From: Acidipila sp. EB88
GTDB taxonomy: Bacteria > Acidobacteriota > Terriglobia > Terriglobales > Acidobacteriaceae
Direction of reading: 5' to 3'
DNA length: 64,000 nt
Assembly: GCF_003858395.1 (NCBI RefSeq)
Contig: NZ_QWEV01000001.1
Coordinates: 32,665 to 96,664 of the forward strand
The position numbers were made by a program, and so were the translations under genes. The notes under the pieces are model-generated. The model was not told where the DNA came from, searched no databases, and was given only the letters and a program-made list of their open reading frames with translations. This document shows positions 44,549-53,537 of this stretch, piece after piece. Position 1 is the first letter of the stretch, and each line of letters starts with the position of its first letter.

Positions 44549-46366
44549 CTACTCGCTTGGCTTTATTCGCAGGGACCCGATGACGAAGAAACTAAGGAAC
44601 ACCAAATTGGAGCTGGAGCGATTGAAAGCCTCCGGTCCAACCAGGCCATGCGCAACATTATTTCGTAAGTTGATCCCACGCCTATCGGTATAGAGGACCG
44701 TGAGGAATCGCCACATTGTTTCTCCGAGCACCTGCCTAACGCGCGCATCATTAAAGACATCTCCCATATTCTTAAGATCGGTGAGTCCCGGCTGCGTTCT
44801 CACTGTCTTCGTTACAGGTATTCCGATGCCTGCTGCCAAATTGCGAAGTGCTTCCTCCATCTGCGGTACGAGCACGTGAATGGCCTTCACCCAGTCTTCT
44901 CCGAGGTAGGCACCGAAACCTTCTCGGAGCAACTCTTTACGACAGTCGTTGAACAGCGGACATCTAAATAGAACGTCAATAATTTGGTCCGTAGTCGGGT
45001 TGTCTCTTAGCTTCAGTTCGGACAGGGTGTGATTCAGTAGGGGAAGCAAAATGCCTATGTATTGAGCCGTTTGACTCTGCAGACGCCCTTCTAGGTCTTC
45101 ATCGACTGACCCGATCTGTGCTGTTGTCTGTCCACTCGGCCCAATCACCTGATGAGTAATCCTCGCGAGCAGAGGGGCTGTCTCAGACAAATGCTGCACA
45201 GTTTCCCGAACCTGCGCTGCCTTGGGGGCGAATTCATGGGCGATAAGGTACAACTTCGTACTGAGGTCGTCCCCTGCCAAGAGCCGGTCCACAGACTTCA
45301 GAAAGTGGTCTCTATCAAACGGAACTTCTACCTTAACGTGTTTGAGGTCGTCACCAAGCGTTCGTCCCTTTTCAGCGGCGACGAGCGAAAGCCTCTCCGC
45401 CTCCCCTTTTAATCCGGCTTGTTGGTATGCCTCTATCACAGGCTGCAGCCATGCAATTGCGAGTAAGGGCGCAGCATCCTTCGCCATCGTCTCGAAAGCA
45501 TGCCCGTAAGCCAGCACCAGACGCTTTGTTTGCCCGGTGTCCTTATAGTGAGTGATCAAGCGCTGAGCTGCATACTGCGCAGCCCATGGATCAAACTCTT
45601 TCGATTCTGTCTGGCTTGTAGTGCGCGCAAGCATGAGTTCCAGATTCTTGATCAAGTCATCTTGCTGTGCGGGCGTCAGAAGCCCCTTCTGGCCGTAGAG
45701 GGAGTCAAAGGGGGCCAACCAGATGCCAGGCGCACCGGGTTTCCCGCTCCGCTCGCAAAAGTCGATTAGTTCAGACACAGCTTCGGTTTGCAGTTCCTTT
45801 GCATTGACTGTACGAGCTAGCGCCAATGCCCGCGTCAGTTGACGAACGCCTTCGATGTCGAGAGCGCGGCTTAAATCTGTGCTTGCATTCACTTCATCCG
45901 CGAATCCGCCTCGCCGAGCGTTCTCGATATAGGACTGTGCCGCGATCAAGGCGAATTCGTGCTGCCGCTTCTCTTTGGTGACGACTCGATCTAAATCCCA
46001 GACGCAGTCGGCATACCTAGCACGCATGATCGGGTTTTTAGTAATCTTCGCTCGTGCCTTCCAGTGAGCCACCGTCGCGCCATTGAGGTCCATAACGTTC
46101 GGCACTCTAAGGATGGATCCGTCTGCTTGGGTGAATTCCATCATCGGTGCGAAGTAGGTTCCCCACAAACTGTCCTCATCAGGCATTTCGCGGTACATGA
46201 AGGCTGAGTGCTCCGCAAGAAAGACAGCCCAAACCTCATCGTCAAGGTCACCATGATCTTTCCTGACGGCACTGAGCGCGTCGGCAACGGACACCTCCAT
46301 GAAGGGATTTGTCCGAGATTCAAAGGACATCAAGACGGTGTGGATCCAATCTGGAATGTTCACCAT
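44549..46366 (-). CDS. DUF4209-domain protein with HEPN-like motif
   Basis: 605 residues, start ATG 46366 with TAGGAGTA immediately before. Mostly alpha-helical. The C-terminal 250 residues match DUF4209, ending in YTDRRGINLRNNVAHGLVGP: R568-x4-H573 is the HEPN ribonuclease signature. HEPN proteins often act in abortive infection or RNA surveillance. It stands 44 bp from an HNH gene and about 0.8 kb from a large methyltransferase-specificity gene on the same strand, so it may be part of a defence island. Its target is unknown. Confidence 0.75.
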   Translation of the reverse strand: MVNIPDWIHTVLMSFESRTNPFMEVSVADALSAVRKDHGDLDDEVWAVFLAEHSAFMYREMPDEDSLWGTYFAPMMEFTQADGSILRVPNVMDLNGATVAHWKARAKITKNPIMRARYADCVWDLDRVVTKEKRQHEFALIAAQSYIENARRGGFADEVNASTDLSRALDIEGVRQLTRALALARTVNAKELQTEAVSELIDFCERSGKPGAPGIWLAPFDSLYGQKGLLTPAQQDDLIKNLELMLARTTSQTESKEFDPWAAQYAAQRLITHYKDTGQTKRLVLAYGHAFETMAKDAAPLLAIAWLQPVIEAYQQAGLKGEAERLSLVAAEKGRTLGDDLKHVKVEVPFDRDHFLKSVDRLLAGDDLSTKLYLIAHEFAPKAAQVRETVQHLSETAPLLARITHQVIGPSGQTTAQIGSVDEDLEGRLQSQTAQYIGILLPLLNHTLSELKLRDNPTTDQIIDVLFRCPLFNDCRKELLREGFGAYLGEDWVKAIHVLVPQMEEALRNLAAGIGIPVTKTVRTQPGLTDLKNMGDVFNDARVRQVLGETMWRFLTVLYTDRRGINLRNNVAHGLVGPEAFNRSSSNLVFLSFFVIGSLRIKPSE

Positions 46367-46409
46367 TACTCCTAACGATCTGAAGATCCAAAGGTCGCGA
46401 TTTCAGCAA

Positions 46410-46850
46410 TCAAACTATTAATTCCTTCTCATCTCCAAAGAGTGGAACGAGCTTGGCCGCAGGCTTCTTCGAACTGAAGTCTAGCTGCTTCTGATCGTGG
46501 CCTCTGGGATGTTGCTCCCGCCATAGTTCCAAAAGGAGCGGCGGCATAGCCGAGAGCACCGCCTTGGTACGATGAACCTTGGCATGGCAGCTAGGACAAA
46601 GGGAAAGCATCAGGTTCAAGACTGACTTCCCAGGCACCCGGTGGTGAACGATGATGGAGCGTTTATCGCGACCGGAAGCGTCACAGCCGCGGCATCGGTA
46701 ACCATCACGCTCCGGAACCGCTTCGCGCAAGCCCCAAAAATATTCCTCATCCTGCCGTTTCAGCGTGTAGCAGGTTGAGCACAATCCCAACGCCAGGACC
46801 TTCGGATTCCCGCAAGGACAATGCATCACCCTTTGAACAAGCCGCGTCAC
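46410..46850 (-). CDS. HNH endonuclease-like zinc protein, second resolvase-linked copy
   Basis: 146 residues, about 90% identical to the product of 32572-33012, with the same knuckles (CPCGNPK...LCSTC, CRGCDASG) and HNH core VHHRVPGKS...NLMLSLCPSCHAKVH. The GTG start overlaps the stop of a resolvase fragment (GTGA), as in the first copy. The C-terminal end differs slightly (GDEKELIV). It seems intact although its partner is not. Confidence 0.75.
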   Translation of the reverse strand: MTRLVQRVMHCPCGNPKVLALGLCSTCYTLKRQDEEYFWGLREAVPERDGYRCRGCDASGRDKRSIIVHHRVPGKSVLNLMLSLCPSCHAKVHRTKAVLSAMPPLLLELWREQHPRGHDQKQLDFSSKKPAAKLVPLFGDEKELIV

Positions 46851-47066
46851 TTCCCCGCCCTTCCAGGTTCCGCCTGCGCACGTCCGATGTCGCGGTACAC
46901 CGTTGTCCGATCCAACTTGAACTCACGAGGCAGAGCCGCCTTACTTTCGCCCTGTCCCAAGCGGCGAGTCAGCTCAGCAGCACGATCCGGCGTAAGCAAG
47001 CGCTTCCGGCCTTTATAGACGCCATCCCGCTTCGCCAGTTCAATTCCTCTCGCTGGCGTTACACCC
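46847..47066 (-). pseudogene. Serine resolvase, C-terminal fragment
   Basis: Reads RGIELAKRDGVYKGRKRLLT, PDRAAELTRRLGQGESKAAL, PREFKLDRTTVYRDI...GRAGK, the same end as the resolvase at 33009-33632. Upstream of about 47066 (after GCTGGCGTT) the match stops, so the catalytic two thirds are gone, and one base is missing near 47055. The break lies about 110 bp from the end of the methyltransferase gene. Confidence 0.8.
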
Positions 47067-47175
47067 TTTCGCTACGGGTGAGGCGGTCGTTCAAACTACG
47101 CTATGAAAGCTATAAAGCTATGGTGTGCCTCTTTGGTTATCGCTTTCGCGGCTACTCGGTGGTACATCACGCAAT

Positions 47176-49848
47176 CTACACTGCCCTGATCGTCTCGCTC
47201 CTTACGCCCAAATCGAGCAGCCGCGTTCGGAGTGCATCGAACCGCCTCACAGCACGCGAGATTTCTACTTGCTGCTTTATATCGAATCCGTTGGCTGAAG
47301 CCGGGATTTCTACTTCGAGTTCACGGACTCGCTTGGCGAACAGCTTGGCTTCATACAGGAAGCCGCCTCTATCAACGGCCGCCCTCAAAGCGATTGCCAA
47401 GTAGTCAAGATCGATGCTTGCGTCCTTTATCTCAACGACTATGACGTCATCCGTAATGCCGCACCGATCTCTCCGGACATAGACTTTCCCGACGCTTGCC
47501 CCGTTCGCATTGACAGTGACAATAGGACGGGTCTCGATCGTTCCACCCTTCGCCTCCTCAAAAAATGACCCTGCTACAAACCCTTTCACTTCTCGTTCGG
47601 TCTTGAAGCAGCTGTAGATCGGAAGATTGCCTGGGTTGTCTCGAATCTCCTTGCCTGTCACGCGCGTTCCCGAGCGAACTTCAAAGTACTTTGCATCACT
47701 CATGCTTAGCTTCTTAATATCTCCAGACGTGAGTGCATTTAAGTCGGTTTTCGCTACCTCTAGATCGGCACTTATCTCTTCCAGTTCGGCTCGCGTCTCA
47801 TCTATGAAGTCCATTCGGCTGATCGCCGAGTCCTTGTGGCCTAGAGCTACGGATTCATCTTCAGTCCAAAAGCGGGAAACATCCCAACGATCGTTCTCCG
47901 TAAACTCTACTGCCGGCACACTCTTGGCAATTTGGGCCCCATCCAATGCGCCGGTGACCCCATCGCTATGGGCAACGAACATCTTTGCTATCTTTTCGAG
48001 ATCGTTATCAGCTGGAGTAGGAATGCGCTCCCAATTCAAGGTTTCGCCTATCGTGCTCGCTATTCCGCAGAAGACGTCCGGCCTGTTGTCGGCAGGACTG
48101 TGGCGTTTCTCCAGACCCAAGATGTAAGTTAATTGCGCTGTATTGAAGAAGGTATTGCGAGGAAGCGCGATAGATGCAAGGAGATTGCATTCATCCAGAA
48201 TCCGCTTCTTGGGTCCTGGATCAGTGCGGTTGAGAAGACCCAGAGGTACGATCACGAAAGCTCTTCCACCTGGCTTCAGCGCTCCGGAGATGTATCGAAG
48301 GAATAGAGCCTCTACTCCTAATCCGCTCCGATCATAGTAGTCTCTAAGCTCCACTCCATTTACGCCCGTCCCTGCTTCGCGAACCTCATCCTTGTAGACG
48401 CCACTTCCTTTGGTGACGTACGGAGGATTTGTAAGGATGATATCGACCGTCTCTCGCGGAGGATTCTGTAGTGATCCGAGTGTTTCGTTGGTGTTCATCA
48501 GAACGAAAGTCTCGGCCATTAGTTGGTTCAGAGCACTTAAGGTCGTCAGCGGGTTCCGGACTGCTTCGGCGAAGTGGATCAGAGTGTTCGCTTTGGCTAA
48601 GATGTGCGTGTTCGCATCAACATCAACGCCGATGAGACGAATGCGTCTGCGTACTTGACCTTCACTGAAACTGGTATTGTTTGCAAGCGAAGGGACGATC
48701 AGGGGCGGTTCTAAAACAAATCCACCTACGCCGGCGGCTGGGTCGAGTACGATTGCGCCGTCCTTCAGGTTCTCTAGACGAGCCATTAGGATCATGGAAC
48801 GAACAATGTTTCTCGGCGTGAAAAACTGTCCAAGCTTTTGCTGGCGCGCGCTGCGCTTGAGGAATGTTTCGTACAGGCGTAGCTTGAACTCGAGATCGAT
48901 TGTCGTTAGCGGTCCAAAATTCTGGAACTCCCTTAGAATTTCCATGAAGATGCGGTTGAATCCAGCCAGGGTCACGCTCGATGATCGTAGAAAAGCGAAT
49001 CCGTTTATCACGGAGGTCTTGGAAACGATTGTCTTCAAGCCAAATGTTGAGCTGACAAGCGGATCCACCGCCAGAGTATTGTCGGGGAAAAGACTCTTGA
49101 TGAACGGTCGAATCTTCGAAACATAATATTCAATAGCTGTTACGCCTTGCTGCTCTTGAAACTGCTTCGGGTCAGTCAGCAGGCCGTAAAACCGGTAGGC
49201 ATCCGGGAGAGACTTGAGGGGAAGATTGTCAGAGAGAAACTTCAGAACGAAGATTTCGACGAACGTTAGCAGGCATTGTTTGGGCTCCTCCTTAGTGGCG
49301 TGCCAGATCATCTGCCATACGGTGTCTGCAAGAGGAGCGGGATCTTTGGCCACTCCCGCATCTCCCACTATCAGGTTTGCTAACACTCCCGGACCGAAAT
49401 CGCGAGTTTCGGGGAAGTAAACCACCTCTCCGGCGAGAAGTGATTTTTCGACGTCGATGTACATCCAGTTCGAACCATTGGAGATGGCCGCTATAGTGGT
49501 GCCCATAGCAGCACCTGCAAAAAGAGCCTGTTCGGCCGCTTTCAGAACCTCCTTCGAACTCCGAAGTTTAGTGGGAGCTTTTTGTTCGGCGTTCGCCACA
49601 ACCCTAAGCTTGCCCGCGTCGCGTCGCAGGAAGACTCGGTCCGGCTTAGCATTACCAGGTTTCTTCGGTGCTGCATAGAGGGTCCAGGGGAAACTGACCG
49701 ACTCGGGAATTAGTAGGTCGATACCTACAGCTTTCAGCTCCCGGACGCTGGTGCCACCAATGTTCATTGCTTCGAAATCGCCGAACATCTCTCCACGTAG
49801 CTTCCCGTTTACAAAGTAGTTCCGCTGATTCAGCTCTTCATTAGACAT
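47176..49848 (-). CDS. Fused N6-adenine methyltransferase with target-recognition domain (type I/IIG-like)
   Basis: 890 residues. An N-terminal region (KPDRVFLRRDAGKLRVVANA, ~1-330) resembles the front of type I restriction subunits. The methyltransferase core follows: GQFFTPRNIVRSMI, motif I LDPAAGVGGFVLEPP, motif IV ILTNPPYVTKGSG. After ~670 come a coiled coil (DETRAELEEISADLEVAKTD) and a target-recognition-like part with the IVTVNANGASVGKV motif. This looks like HsdM and one HsdS half in one chain. No clear PD-(D/E)xK motif could be confirmed at the N-terminus and no HsdR gene is nearby. It may be a type IIG or phage-defence methylase. Confidence 0.82.
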   Translation of the reverse strand: MSNEELNQRNYFVNGKLRGEMFGDFEAMNIGGTSVRELKAVGIDLLIPESVSFPWTLYAAPKKPGNAKPDRVFLRRDAGKLRVVANAEQKAPTKLRSSKEVLKAAEQALFAGAAMGTTIAAISNGSNWMYIDVEKSLLAGEVVYFPETRDFGPGVLANLIVGDAGVAKDPAPLADTVWQMIWHATKEEPKQCLLTFVEIFVLKFLSDNLPLKSLPDAYRFYGLLTDPKQFQEQQGVTAIEYYVSKIRPFIKSLFPDNTLAVDPLVSSTFGLKTIVSKTSVINGFAFLRSSSVTLAGFNRIFMEILREFQNFGPLTTIDLEFKLRLYETFLKRSARQQKLGQFFTPRNIVRSMILMARLENLKDGAIVLDPAAGVGGFVLEPPLIVPSLANNTSFSEGQVRRRIRLIGVDVDANTHILAKANTLIHFAEAVRNPLTTLSALNQLMAETFVLMNTNETLGSLQNPPRETVDIILTNPPYVTKGSGVYKDEVREAGTGVNGVELRDYYDRSGLGVEALFLRYISGALKPGGRAFVIVPLGLLNRTDPGPKKRILDECNLLASIALPRNTFFNTAQLTYILGLEKRHSPADNRPDVFCGIASTIGETLNWERIPTPADNDLEKIAKMFVAHSDGVTGALDGAQIAKSVPAVEFTENDRWDVSRFWTEDESVALGHKDSAISRMDFIDETRAELEEISADLEVAKTDLNALTSGDIKKLSMSDAKYFEVRSGTRVTGKEIRDNPGNLPIYSCFKTEREVKGFVAGSFFEEAKGGTIETRPIVTVNANGASVGKVYVRRDRCGITDDVIVVEIKDASIDLDYLAIALRAAVDRGGFLYEAKLFAKRVRELEVEIPASANGFDIKQQVEISRAVRRFDALRTRLLDLGVRSETIRAV

Positions 49849-49954
49849 TGTCCGTTGTTCACCTTTTATGGAGGACCGCGACCGATCAGATTCGAACTGA
49901 ATCAGCCGAACTCACTTCGATTAGATTGAAGTCAAGTCTGGATCGGGTTCTAGC

Positions 49955-50116
49955 GTGCCAGAGTTCAAGCCGGATGACCTTGCATCAGAGCAGATTGTTC
50001 GTCTCGATCCCACTCAGGAAGCTGAGATCGCCGGGTTGGCGCTTCAATCAGCCAGGTTGCGAGCGAAAGCAGACCTGCTCGAACGTGAACTTACTCTGAC
50101 GCCGAAAACATCTTGA
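49955..50116 (+). CDS. Small hypothetical protein
   Basis: 53 residues from GTG 49955: MPEFKPDDLASEQIVRLDPT then QEAEIAGLALQSARLRAKAD. Codon use and an amphipathic helix look protein-like, but no ribosome-binding site is clear and no family is recognised. It lies between the methyltransferase start and the convergent DUF3800 gene. Confidence 0.4.
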   Translation: MPEFKPDDLASEQIVRLDPTQEAEIAGLALQSARLRAKADLLERELTLTPKTS

Positions 50117-50164
50117 CGGCCTTCATCTCCTAGCTGAAACGGCACCAGCTGGGAGTTCGACAAG

Positions 50165-50869
50165 CTAGCGGATGTATAAGCCGTGAGCTACCCCACCATC
50201 ATGGTCGAAACATGGATAGATGACGTCGTAATATTTCGAGTCTCCATGTTCAAAATGACGATACATTGCATAAGCGACGAGATCTGCTAGTTGGATAAGC
50301 CGTGAAGCCCGTGAATCGAGAAACACGGGTACTTCGGCGAAGTTTCTAATTTTTCCATAGGTGTGACCACTGTGCTTGAATTCTCGGGCGAGTGTTTGTA
50401 TTCGTTTTTCCGTTGAGCACTCATCAAAGATCATCAACCCACGATGTGTGTCCTGTTGCTTTAGATGAAGCCGCGTAAGATACATGTCGAAGCGGCTGCT
50501 TAGCTGCTCAAAAGCAACCTCAGACATCTCTTTACCAGTGTGGTTCTCCTTCTGGAGCACTGCGCCAATAAGACGAGGCCTGTGCTGTCGATCCCGTATC
50601 CCAACACTCAGAGCATCGATGATCGCCTGTTCTCGTACATCTCGCGGTTGATGTTTCCAGAAACCCTTGCCTGAGCGCATAGGGCTTCCATGAAGCTCCA
50701 CAGTATACGGTTCTTCCTTGTTGAAGCGTGCTGCAATTTCGTTTAGATCTCGCTCAATCCAGTGCGTATTGCGCTCGAATACTGAAACACCGGCGAGTAT
50801 GAAAAACTTTTCGGTGGGATTTCCAATAGCGCCGGATTCGTCAACGTACAGAAGGTGCATCTTTCCCAT
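50165..50869 (-). CDS. DUF3800 protein (RNase H-like fold)
   Basis: 234 residues, or 231 from the second ATG at 50860. MHLLYVDESGAIGNP contains the DESG motif and C-terminal SRLIQLADLVAYAMYRHFEHG the conserved LADxxAY part of DUF3800. Family members carry an RNase H-like core and often sit in defence islands near restriction genes. It is placed next to the fused methyltransferase but separated by a small plus-strand frame. The exact role is unknown. Confidence 0.82.
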   Translation of the reverse strand: MGKMHLLYVDESGAIGNPTEKFFILAGVSVFERNTHWIERDLNEIAARFNKEEPYTVELHGSPMRSGKGFWKHQPRDVREQAIIDALSVGIRDRQHRPRLIGAVLQKENHTGKEMSEVAFEQLSSRFDMYLTRLHLKQQDTHRGLMIFDECSTEKRIQTLAREFKHSGHTYGKIRNFAEVPVFLDSRASRLIQLADLVAYAMYRHFEHGDSKYYDVIYPCFDHDGGVAHGLYIR

Positions 50870-50879
50870 CCCAAAAGCG

Positions 50880-50905
50880 AAAGGGCTGCTCAGGAGCAGC
50901 CCTTT
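50880..50905 (-). terminator. Strong hairpin, terminator-like
   Basis: AAAGGGCTGCT-CAGG-AGCAGCCCTTT is a perfect 11-bp stem with a 4-base loop. On the minus strand it is followed by TCGCTTTTGGG, so it may end transcripts coming from the umuC side. It lies only 11 bp upstream of the DUF3800 start, so it would also insulate or attenuate that gene. Confidence 0.6.
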
Positions 50906-51063
50906 AAGAGATCGGCCAGGAGAACCGAAGTTCTACGCACCGCTAAAATGCAGCGCTCCCGACCCACTTCAGTATAGCTCACAATGACGATATTAAATCA
51001 AACACAAACCTGCCCGATTTGTGTTTGAACCTTGCGGCGCACCACACGTGGATCAGCTGATTG

Positions 51064-52031
51064 TTAGCTTGCACGCACCTTCGGCAGCTCATCCCACCGT
51101 GTAGTCCATCGTGGCGAGCGATGCTCAGCTCTGAGTTTCCAGGCGTCCTTTGACCCTGCCCCGAGAATGCGTACGGTATCACGCCCGAGGGTGGCATTGA
51201 GCTTATTCATGACCTTCCATGCCTGTTCTCTACGATCCCGATCCAGCTCGCCCCAGAGGGCCGGTTGCCGGATGGTTTCAGGCAGCAGCTCCGTAATCAT
51301 AATGCCGCACTTTGAATGCCGAAAGCCGTCGCGCCAGAGCCGTTCTCCCAAGCGCTCGGCCAGGGAGATTACTTCCCCGGTGTCGTTGGTTGTTTCCGCG
51401 AACCGGGCCGGAGCACCGTTGGCATAGAACGGATCGTTGTTGAAGGTATTTGTGTGCATGAAGACGAAATATTTTCGGCGGCGACCCTGTAGCGCCGCAT
51501 TTTTTCCGCCGCACGAGTAGCGTAGCTGGCGATGGCCTCCCGCATCGGCTGCCAGGAAGTGACCGGAGCCCCGAAGCTGCGAGTGACGGCGATTCCCTTC
51601 CGGGTCGGCTCTATCAGTTCCAAAGGCATGCAGGAGATCCCGCGCAGCTCGTATACCGTGCGGCCCCCGGTCACGGTCATAAGAGCGCGGGCGTCGTCCG
51701 GTTCGAGGGCAGCTAGGTGCGCCGCCGTCAGGATTCCAAGCTTCGCGAGCTTTGCGGCCGAGGCTCCGCCGATGCCCCAGACCTCTTCGACCGGCACGGT
51801 GGGTAGCAGCTCCGCCCGCACGCGGCTGGAACGCAGATCGCAGACCCCGCGATACTGCGGACGTTCCTTGGCGATGAAGTTGGTCACCTTCGCAAGGGTC
51901 TTCGTAGGTGCAATGCCAACACAGGTGGGGATGCCGACCCAGCGGTGAACGCGGTCGCGCAGCTCACGAGCCAGCGGCTCGACTTCCCTGCCGTTGAACT
52001 CGCTCAAGTTCAGAAAGCTCTCGTTCGGCAA
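51064..52031 (-). pseudogene. umuC: Y-family DNA polymerase (UmuC-like), 5'-truncated and frameshifted
   Basis: Begins NESFLNLSEFNGREVEPLAR in the palm region and continues WVGIPTCVGIAPTKTLAKV, VPVEEVWGIGGASAAKLAKL, VTGGRTVYELRGISCMPLEL, VTRSFGAPVTSW. A shift near 51475 moves to the little-finger part MHTNTFNNDPFYANGAPARF up to WDELPKVRAS and stop. The first ~100 residues with the catalytic first Asp are missing. The broken end is fused to a DUF1016 fragment. It was translesion polymerase UmuC/ImpB type, which often rides on plasmids. Confidence 0.85.
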
Positions 52032-52380
52032 ACGGCTTCGTGAGCGTCAGGAAATCGAAATTGTAGGGGTCACGCAGAAGCTGATTCGCCATGTCTGATC
52101 TAGGCGGCGGGAGGGTTCTCTGAAAGTTCGAGAGGGTCTCCCCTTCCCTTTCGTGAAGTTGGCCAGAGATCATATGCACCAGAATGTTCTGGCTCCGACC
52201 ATTCTCCAAGGCAGCGCGGAGGTACCACTCCCTCGTCGGCCGGTCCTTGACCCGGTCTAGAACGCGCAGATTGTGGCCCCAAGGCAATTTGGCAATAAGC
52301 TGTTGCAAGATTGTCGTCTCGGGCCAAGCCTCGGCAAACGTACGCATGTACCGGAGATTCCGCGGACTAAATCCTTCCAC
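51964..52380 (-). pseudogene. DUF1016 (YhcG-type PD-(D/E)xK nuclease) fragment
   Basis: The protein text MEGFSPRNLRYMRTFAEAWP, QQLIAKLPWGHNLRVLDRVK, REWYLRAALENGRSQNILVH, GETLSNFQRTLPPPRSDMAN, DPYNFDFLTL is the middle of DUF1016 proteins. The first ~80 residues and the C-terminal nuclease domain are missing: at about 52030 it runs into umuC sequence and at 52380 into an integrase segment. It is a remnant between two recombination points. Confidence 0.8.
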
Positions 52381-52390
52381 ACCTAGAAAC

Positions 52391-52680
52391 GACTAGGCGA
52401 TGCGAGAGGTTGGTTGGCGATGGGTGGTCGGCTTCCCCGTGGACCGCCGAGATCGCGGTCAATCGGCGGGTGATGGTGGTAGGTTTGTGGGTTGCGCCGA
52501 GCGCGGCCAGGTAGAGGGCCCGTTGCCGGTTCAGCTGGGAGCGACTGGAGGCCGTGCTCCCCGCACCATGCCGCGAAGTGGCGCCAGTCCGCGGCATAGG
52601 CGCGGCGGGTGGCCGGGGATCTGGCGGCCCGCACGTACTGGTTGGCCGCCTCCGCCGTGCGCCAAAGCGGGTGCTTTGAG
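52391..52680 (-). repeat. Integrase N-terminal fragment, direct repeat of 62304-62590
   Basis: Reading on the minus strand, PLWRTAEAANQYVRAARSPA and TRRAYAADWRHFAAWCGEHG correspond to the start of the integrase at 61658-62682, at about 90% DNA identity over ~290 bp. A few indels break the frame after EPAT. Both copies are on the same strand, so they are direct repeats, with the dynamin operon between them. Confidence 0.85.
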
Positions 52681-52723
52681 GGTTCAGCACTACATAGACC
52701 CACAGGGCAGAGACGTAAAAAGA

Positions 52724-53005
52724 ATGCACCCTGTCCGCATTTCAGACAAGGGCGAGCAAATGGTGATTTGGGCTGACATCGTCACCGCCAAACCTCAGCA
52801 TATGAGAGTTTCGCTTGCACAGAACAGGCAGGGTATCCTGGCTGACTGTGTTGCTCATAGCACCACCGTTGAGTCCTATAACGCCAACAACAGGCACCAA
52901 GCAACCCTAGATCTATTCGACTACAACTTCAATTCTGATATCGAAGATAAGAAGATGCCAGTTGATTACCCTGACGAGCCGCCATCGTCACCTGACGGCG
53001 AATAG
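52724..53005 (+). CDS. Hypothetical protein
   Basis: 93 residues from ATG 52724: MHPVRISDKGEQMVIWADIV, mostly beta-strand, then an acidic Pro-rich end (PVDYPDEPPSSPDGE). The original start may lie further upstream, as the frame is open into the integrase repeat (HYIDPQGRDVKR). Looks like a real coding sequence by codon use. No family recognised. Confidence 0.5.
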   Translation: MHPVRISDKGEQMVIWADIVTAKPQHMRVSLAQNRQGILADCVAHSTTVESYNANNRHQATLDLFDYNFNSDIEDKKMPVDYPDEPPSSPDGE

Positions 53006-53032
53006 CGGCATACCTCTATGTCGAACGACCCT

Positions 53033-53329
53033 TTAGATGAAGGCCTCGCTGCAAATGATTCGAGGAACCTGAGATTCCGACTTTGCATTTCCCCGGACGG
53101 CTTGATCTCTAAGATTGTGCTGGTCATAGATTCTCGTGAGTGAACGGTAAAGGCTCTCTGCGACGACGTTATTGCGGCGCAGCCCGGCCAGATCCTTTTT
53201 AGCTGCGCTTGTAAGAGCGGAGGACCGCAAAGCGCGCTCAAGAACGCTCACTGACGAACGACGCTCATCATCCTCAGAGAGTACGGCCATGAAGCTGCGG
53301 TGGAGACTGGCTTCCATAGCGTGGACCAT
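53033..53329 (-). CDS. Possible small helical protein
   Basis: Up to 98 residues (MEASLHRSFMAVLSEDDERR...) with regular helices and charged residues. It would lie just downstream of the dynamin operon on the same strand, 209 bp after its last gene. No ribosome-binding site is clear, so it may be non-coding. The remaining sequence between 53006 and 53537 holds nothing else visible. Confidence 0.3.
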   Translation of the reverse strand: MVHAMEASLHRSFMAVLSEDDERRSSVSVLERALRSSALTSAAKKDLAGLRRNNVVAESLYRSLTRIYDQHNLRDQAVRGNAKSESQVPRIICSEAFI

Positions 53330-53537
53330 TGAAGGTCTGTCATCTGTTAATAGGCCCTTGCATTCGAGCTCGGTTAGGTGATCTCGATCGTCGCACTCTC
53401 TGAGCTGCTCTTGCTACGCTAGTGTGGTTGACTTTACCTAGAGCGAGGATCGCAGCTGCGTCGCTTACCCTCCCGTAAGTTCATGGTGAGGTGTTTTGTC
53501 ATGGTCAGACAAACTAGCTCGATTGCGCGCCATCACA

